The translations under genes and the position numbers were made by a program. DNA of 64,000 nt from Diphasiastrum complanatum (Eukaryota > Streptophyta > Lycopodiopsida > Lycopodiales > Lycopodiaceae): NCBI GenBank assembly GCA_029204225.1, contig CM055104.1, positions 24,443,285 through 24,507,284 of the forward strand, read 5' to 3'. Of the stretch, positions 58,403 through 64,000 are shown piece by piece (position 1 is the stretch's first letter; each line of letters begins with the position of its first letter). A model generated the notes under the pieces. It made no database searches, had not been told where the DNA came from, and saw nothing but the letters and a program-made list of their open reading frames with translations.

Positions 58403-60418
58403 CTATGCTTGATGAAAGAACTTTTGCTCAAAGGCTAGTGACTCAAGAAAGGTGTTAAGTCGAGAATACCATGACCTTGGAGCTTGCTTTAGTCCATATA
58501 AACTTTTGAAGGGCAAGCAAACTTTGTCTTTGTCATGGATGAACCCAATAGGCTGATTCATATAAATCTCTTCTTCTAGATATCCATTTAGAAATGCATT
58601 AATGACATCTAGTTGAAGAACTTGCCAATTGAAAAAACAAGCAACAGAAATTATGATTCTAATTGATACCATCTTTGCAACTGGAGCAAAAGTCTCTTCA
58701 TAATCAAGTCCATAAACTTGAGCAAAACCTTTAGCACAAAGTCTAGCCTTGTACTTGTTGATTGTGCCATCTTGATTATACTTGACTCGAAAAACCCACT
58801 TGCAACCAATGGTGTGTTTGTTGGATGGAAGATCCACAAGCTCCCATGTCTTATTGGCCATCAAAGCATCATATTCCTCCTTCATGGCAAGGTACCATTC
58901 CTTCGAGTTGAGTGCATCATATACATCCTTTGGCTCCTCATGAGAAATCAAATAAGCACAATTAGTGGAGTTGATTTCCACTTGCTTGCCTCTATCTTCA
59001 TAGGTAAGCCTCCTAGGCTCGGATCTTTCTCTTTGAGATCTCCTTGGTGAAAAGATTCGAGGTGACTCCTCCTCAATTCTCGGCCCCATCTCTCCATGAT
59101 AGTCTTTAAGGGTGATGATTGGAGTATCTTTGTGAGAATATTTGAACTCGGCCTCCTCAAGAATGTATTTTTTATCCTCATGGAATATAACATCCCTACT
59201 CTCAATTGTAGTTGAGGTAGAGGGAACATAGATTCTGTAAGCTTTCTTGTTGGATGCATATCCAACCATGACCCCTTTAATAGAGTTAGGATCATCTCTT
59301 TTCCTTGTTTCCAAGGGCGCATGAACAAAGCAAGCACAACCAAAAAGTCTAAGGTGATCTACCTTAGGTTTCTTCTTAAATAAGACTTCAAAAGGTGATT
59401 TTCCAGCAAGTGAATTGTGAGATAATCTAATGCACAAATAGTTTGCACAATTTATAGCTTCACCCCAATATTCAATAGGCAAAGAAGCTTCGACTCGAAT
59501 TGCTTTAGCACATTCACATAAAGATCTGTTTTTCCTCTCAGCAACTCCATTTTGAGATGGAGAATAAACACAAGAAAACTCTCTCTTTATTCCTTCACCT
59601 TCACGGTATTCATGAAACTTGTTGGAGATGTATTCACCTCCTCCATCATATCTTAAAGCTTTAACTTTGAAAGAAAACTGTTTCTCAACATAAGCTTTGA
59701 AGATTAGTAAGTGATAAAAAACCATAGCCTTTGAAGAAAGTAGATACAACCAAGTATATCTAGTAAAGTCATCAATAAAGGTGACAAAACATGTTGCACC
59801 ACCAATACTTTTAGAAGAAGAAAAATGTACATCCGAGTGTATAAGCTCCAAAGGATGAGTAGTCTTTAGAAAAGACTTCGGATATGGCTTTCTGTGTGAT
59901 TTTGCAATAGCACAAGCCTCACAAGGCTTGAAATCTTTGGAAAGAGATTTTGGAAGACCAATTGCCTTCACTTTCTTGACCATAGAAGACATAGATTTAA
60001 AGTTAGGGTGCCCCAATCTTCTATGCCACAACTCCTCCTTAGATAACAAAGCAACCTCACAAAGGTTTGCATTCTCATAAGAATTCAACTTAAAAATTCC
60101 ATCACATCTAGATCCATCAGCTAGGATCTCATCATTTTTCTTGATAAAACAAGTATTGGAGTTGAACTTTACATCACAACCATTATCAAGCAACTTTCCC
60201 ACACTAATCAAGTTCTTTGTAAGTTTTGGAATGAAAAGAACATTAGAAAGTGCAAGAACTTTTGAAGAAGAGATATCTTAAGTCCTTTGTAAGGTACAAT
60301 TGAGTCAAAAGACTCCTTTGAATAGCACATATGTGAAGAAGCTCCACTATCTATGTACCAAGCTCCATCTCCACAAGCTGCTCCAACGAAACAGATACCC
60401 AGTTCTGTTTCGCTGGAG
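58403..60418 (-). pseudogene. Copia pol: protease, integrase, partial reverse transcriptase
   Basis: The minus strand starts with a protease piece WYIDSGASSHMCYSKESF (about 60355). After a one-base shift near 60275 a 602-codon open frame follows: LTKNLISVGKLLDNG, integrase zinc site LWHRRLGHPN and CEACAIAKSHR, core IHSDVHFSSS (Asp), LRYDGGGEYISNKFHE (Asp) and NGVAERKNRSLCECAK (Glu), tail LRLFGCACFVHAPLETRK. The RT begins at WELVDLPSNKHTIGCKWVFR, then LCAKGFAQVYGLDYEETFAP, LQLDVINAFLNGYLEEEIYM and SLYGLKQAPRSWYSRLNTF. It ends abruptly before the YVDD site; the rest of RT and RNase H are deleted up to near the polypurine tract. The integrase looks intact. Confidence 0.92.
60383..60416. other. 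12-bp inverted repeat (hairpin) at the element end
   Basis: ccaacgaaacag and ctgtttcgctgg flank a ten-base loop (atacccagtt); one arm position mismatches (A opposite C). It lies exactly where recognisable copia sequence ends at about 60418. Confidence 0.7.
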
Positions 60419-62100
60419 CATATTGATTGTGAAAGAAGATTTGGATGCCTTGAACTAATATATGTTAATAATATCAGGCATGTTTAAACACAGGAAACTG
60501 GTAGACATGCATCTTTATTGAAGCCATGCTTATCGTTAAAAACAAAATTTTGTTCAATGAAATGCAGCAAACGAAAAATGAATGTCCTTCAGATAGCATT
60601 TTGCTTTAGGAAATACTCTTACAATTTTTGGCATCATTGCCAGAGATAGGCAACATTTCTTTTTGTTTTCAGCTTTCTTTCTTGTTAAAAAGTAGTGTTA
60701 AAAGAGAGATTGTGGATAGTATAGCACTTTTTGTTGTTGTTGTTTATGCTTGTTCTGATAGTTGCTTGATGATGGGAGGATGTTTTGAGGTGGGAAAAGC
60801 CTAGGACAATCCTAACAACTTGCAAATTCCATATAAACCTTGAAAAAATCCAAAAATAAAAATTTTGTACGAAAATGGAGGGAAAGCTCTAAAAGAACGT
60901 CTCTAGAGCTCATAACTTTTCATTCTAAAACTATCATTCACCCAACAATAGACAAGCTCAAAATAGCATTCATTACTTTTTGTATCGGTGCAAACATCAC
61001 TTCACACCAACCAATTTGCAGTTCATAAAATCCCAATAAAAATCCATAAGCACTTGTAAAATAATATAAATTTGGAACACTGATGAGAACGTTTGTCAGT
61101 CCTACTAGGGCTTTCCACTCATAGTGCGTGTAGTTTGCAGATGACTAAGCAAATGTTACTTCAGTAATTTTGAGTACCTCCGAAGCTTCCCAAGCTTGTA
61201 ACAAGCCAAATACCTTATAAACTCTTGCCAGTTTCAGTATTCCCAATTACAGTTTCAAGAATATTCACCAGTCCTGCTAAAGCTTTTCCTTCATTGTGCA
61301 TAGCTTACAAATGACTCAACTTACGTGCCTGAAACTCTTGTGAACGTTTTTCAATTTTCTGACTAATTTTTTACAAGAAAAAAGAAGAAGAGAAATTTTG
61401 TAAAGTAGTAGTTTTTTATATCTTAAAAACATTTGTAGAACATTCTCCCAACACATTTGACTATTTTTAGTTAGTTTATTATATTGTGAACATTCTTATG
61501 ATGAATTAGCCATGTTGCGAATGTTCCCAATAAGTTCAAGTTCTTTTTCTTCTCAATTAACCTTCAAAAACCTCAATAAGATCTGATTTGACAAGCAAGA
61601 ATGTTTGTCGATATTTTCAGCTATTCATCTGATCCAGGTCTAGTCCATGTCAAGATGATAAATGTTAGTTTTCAGTCAATTACCAAAATGACAGAGACCC
61701 CATTTTGAAGGAAAGAACCTTCCCATTGTAAAATTTCACCAAATAGAAATCCAGTACAGATCCATCTTTAGTCAAATTTTAAAAAATATCCAGTAAAGCA
61801 TATTTAGAAAATCCTATGAAAAATATCGATAAGGAAATAAAAAAATAACAAATCAAGAATTTCTTGTCAATCAATCTAAATATCGAATCAACCCAAATTC
61901 ACTCCTAACTAAGCCAAGTTTATTGACCTCAACAAGTTCCAATTGACTTCTGGACAGTGGATGAGATTTAGATCAAAAAGAATTTTGATCCACAAAAGAG
62001 TTGACATTGCACCTGAACCACCAAAATGCTATCAAGGACAATCTTCACCTAGCACATATGCTTTCAATGGCGGTCTGTGAGCCCTTTTAACATACACGAA
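60419..62100. other. Unassigned AT-rich sequence
   Basis: About 1.7 kb without gene or element similarity. A phrase resembling cagtcctactagggctttcc (61099) recurs as cagtcctgctaaagcttttc (61268), and both are followed by attcatagtgcgtgtag-like and attgtgcatagct sequence. This indicates a diverged 170-bp direct duplication. Confidence 0.4.
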
Positions 62101-62109
62101 ATACAACAA

Positions 62110-62780
62110 ATTGTCACATTATTGCAATTTGGCAACCATCTACGCTGGCGCAGATGGTCAAAGTGCTATGGTCGGCCGGTATGAAAACAGACTTGCCAAG
62201 CGCCATAACAGGCATCTACGCTAGCGCAGATGCTTCCCACGGCGCATCTACAAATTTCCATTGAACAAAAAAAAAGCACATTATTACACTCTGGCAACCA
62301 TCTACGCTGGCGCAAATGATTGCCCGGTCATCAACAAACGTGCTATGGTCGTCCTTCATGAAAATAGATAGTGCAAAACATACTTGCTATGGCGCATCTA
62401 CGAACTTCCATTGAACACAAAAAAAAACATACAAAAAAAACCTTCAATTGTTGCATAAATGTTACACGACCAAAAGCAAAAATACAAACCTCAGTATTAT
62501 GTGTCTCCTAAACAAAAGCCCGCCCCGGTTGTTGCAACGAGACGTCCTTGCCAAACCAGAGCGAAATCCAACTCTGAACCCACAGCGCGAAATGCAGGTT
62601 CAGGCAAAGTCCATAACCTTTGCCCAATATTGTAAACCTTCGGATTTCAGCCCCCGCATTATTTTCACATTGGCAACCATCTAAGCTGGCGCAGATGGTC
62701 GCCCGGTCATCAACATGGTTAAAAACATGGTGCCAAACAGACTTGGCAAGTGCCATGGCGCATCTGCAAACTGTTGGAAT
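62110..62780. repeat. Diverged repeat with a recurrent 20-bp palindrome
   Basis: catctacgctggcgcagatg (62137-62156) recurs with one or two changes at 62213-62232, 62299-62318 and 62678-62697. The core is an imperfect palindrome, catctacgc against gcgcagatg. Copies one, three and four are preceded by ggcaac, and two or three are followed by similar text (gtgctatggtcg, gcccggtcatcaaca, gcgcatctacraacttccattgaac). It looks like three or four diverged copies of a roughly 150-bp unit. GC content is above that of the surroundings. Confidence 0.75.
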
Positions 62781-62883
62781 TAAGCATCACATTAACTCAC
62801 CAGAATTTGAATCATTAGAATCCGAGTCATCAGAACACGAATAATTCGAGTTTGTCTCAATTTCTAAGCACCAGTACACTATG

Positions 62884-62951
<68 letters not shown>

Positions 62952-64000
62952 AACAGCACTGCAGCCTTACTCTATGAAGTTGAACGTCTGTGCAATCAAT
63001 TATCTAGAGCAGAAGGAGGATCGACGACGAACTCTTTGAGTTTGAGGTCTTCGAGTTCTACATCTTCTTCAACCTCCTTCGAATTCAAAGTCTTCGAGTT
63101 CGAGGTCCACGTCATCCACACTGTCCCGTTCGACGTAGACCATGTCATAGTTTACTTTAGTACTTTTCAATAACTACGTTGTTCCATGTATATATACGTA
63201 ACGACAACTCACGAGATAATATAACCACAATGAACACACATGCAAGTGGAGAAGAGTGAATCAGAGTTTATGCGCGAACTCCATTGTGTCTTAATTATCT
63301 GATTCTTTAGAATCAAAGTTATACGAGAGAGTGAAAGCCATTCAAGGATTAGAGATAGTTATTTAATCTGTAGCTAGCTAAGTAAGATCACTGCACATAA
63401 TGCGCCACTACTGTGAACCATTCTCAGACGCCTAATTGTTTTTCTCCCTTCGTGGTTGTCTCTGACACCTACCAAGACATTCCTCCATTCGATCTAAGTC
63501 AAAGTTAATGTTGTAATTTGGTAAAGTTCTCTATGTTGGAGCTCTGTATTCTCTACAGATATCTCCTGATTTGTATACAATACTTTATAAACCGAGAATC
63601 CTGTAACTTGGTTATCCTCTAAGAGAGAATATTTCTCAAAGAGTGCCATTTCACAACCAAAATCTCAACCGAAGATAATCAAAAGAATACATTGTTAGCG
63701 TGAATTTCCTTCCTTGCATCAACCCACGGATCTCAGTCCTCACTAAGATCAAGTTAATTACCACCAACAAGAAACAGGTTTCAACAAACCACCATTTTGC
63801 AATAGAATTCCCTATTTCTAACACAAATCAATCGGACTTGTAATCAGCAACTCTTCTAGAGTGTTCTAATTTCCTTCTCTTACATCTTCAAATCAGATAT
63901 CCACTATAATCCTTAAAGGATTTCCGTAATATCTAAATATCCTATCGTTTCTGATTCTTGAAATAGGTCCATCATCTATTCATAAAATAGATTCCTCTTG
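62773..64000 (+). mobile_element. LTR-like sequence reaching the window end
   Basis: TGTTGGAATTAAGC at 62773 is a typical copia LTR start. A TATA-like gtatatatacg lies near 63188 and leader-like sequence follows. No PBS or second copy is visible before 64000, so the call is tentative. Repeated ttcgagttc and gtcttcgagtt words occur at 63030-63110. Confidence 0.4.
62890..62949. repeat. (CT)n microsatellite, about 29 units
   Basis: An uninterrupted CT tract of about 58 bases within the LTR-like sequence. Confidence 0.97.

Noticed and set aside
62448-62844. Small genes on both strands
   Set aside because: They overlap each other and the palindromic repeat, with no family resemblance.

Overview
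This window looks like nuclear DNA from a land plant with a large, gene-poor genome. The evidence is one plant-specific gene (DUF4408/DUF761 type) surrounded by decayed Ty1/copia and Ty3/gypsy LTR retrotransposons, L1-like LINE pieces, a tRNA-derived SINE-like unit and very long (GA)n, (CT)n and (CA)n tracts. A gymnosperm or another large-genome vascular plant is plausible, but the species cannot be read from the sequence. There are no operons, CRISPR arrays or intact RNA genes.

Layout. 1-5 kb: a gypsy integrase tail, then a duplicated module carrying (GA)n tracts and a (CA)n tract. 5.3-6.5 kb: a copia protease remnant (minus) and a copia LTR with its primer-binding site. 7.2-8.8 kb: a gypsy gag (minus). 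9.6-12.9 kb: a gypsy element on plus (RNase H, integrase, an extra 3' reading frame, PPT, 3' LTR). 16.5-18.9 kb: the only convincing host gene, at 17154-18311. 20-20.6 kb: LINE reverse transcriptase remnant. 22.9-24.0 kb: 3' end of a copia element (minus). 24.5-29.7 kb: composite copia remnants with internally deleted but open reading frames. 31.8-33.8 kb: (TC)n, a 62-bp tandem repeat and a SINE-like unit. 36.0-39.4 kb: gypsy gag and protease, interrupted by an LTR-like insertion, then an unassigned reading frame. 39.4-43.4 kb: a copia LTR, PBS and leader joined to the pol 3' half of another copia element whose LTR carries an almost perfect 223-bp duplication. 44.1-45.0 kb: gypsy integrase. 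45.6-47.9 kb: a 1.19-kb tandem duplication. 48.0-48.5 kb: LINE piece (minus). 49.05-50.1 kb: gypsy integrase (minus), abutted by the most complete element of the window, a copia element with both LTRs at 50110-55376. 55.4-57.6 kb: a copia integrase scrap, unassigned coding-like sequence and a gypsy PPT/LTR. 57.8-60.4 kb: a copia pol (minus) with a 602-codon open frame. 62.1-64 kb: a repeat with a recurrent 20-bp palindrome, then an LTR-like end with a (CT)n tract.

The mobile elements appear dead: frameshifts, in-frame stops (many explicable as C-to-T changes), internal deletions and junctions between unrelated elements are common. The host gene is intact, intronless and encodes a 385-residue protein with N-terminal hydrophobic segments and a C-terminal DUF761 motif. 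The points most worth a second look are the extra reading frame downstream of the gypsy integrase (11.6-12.4 kb), copia frames that lost the integrase catalytic core but stayed open (27.3-28.1 kb), the LTR with two primer-binding-site motifs (50.95 kb), the 223-bp LTR duplication (42.9 kb), the 1.19-kb duplication and the palindromic repeat near 62 kb. All calls come from reading by eye. No database search was possible.
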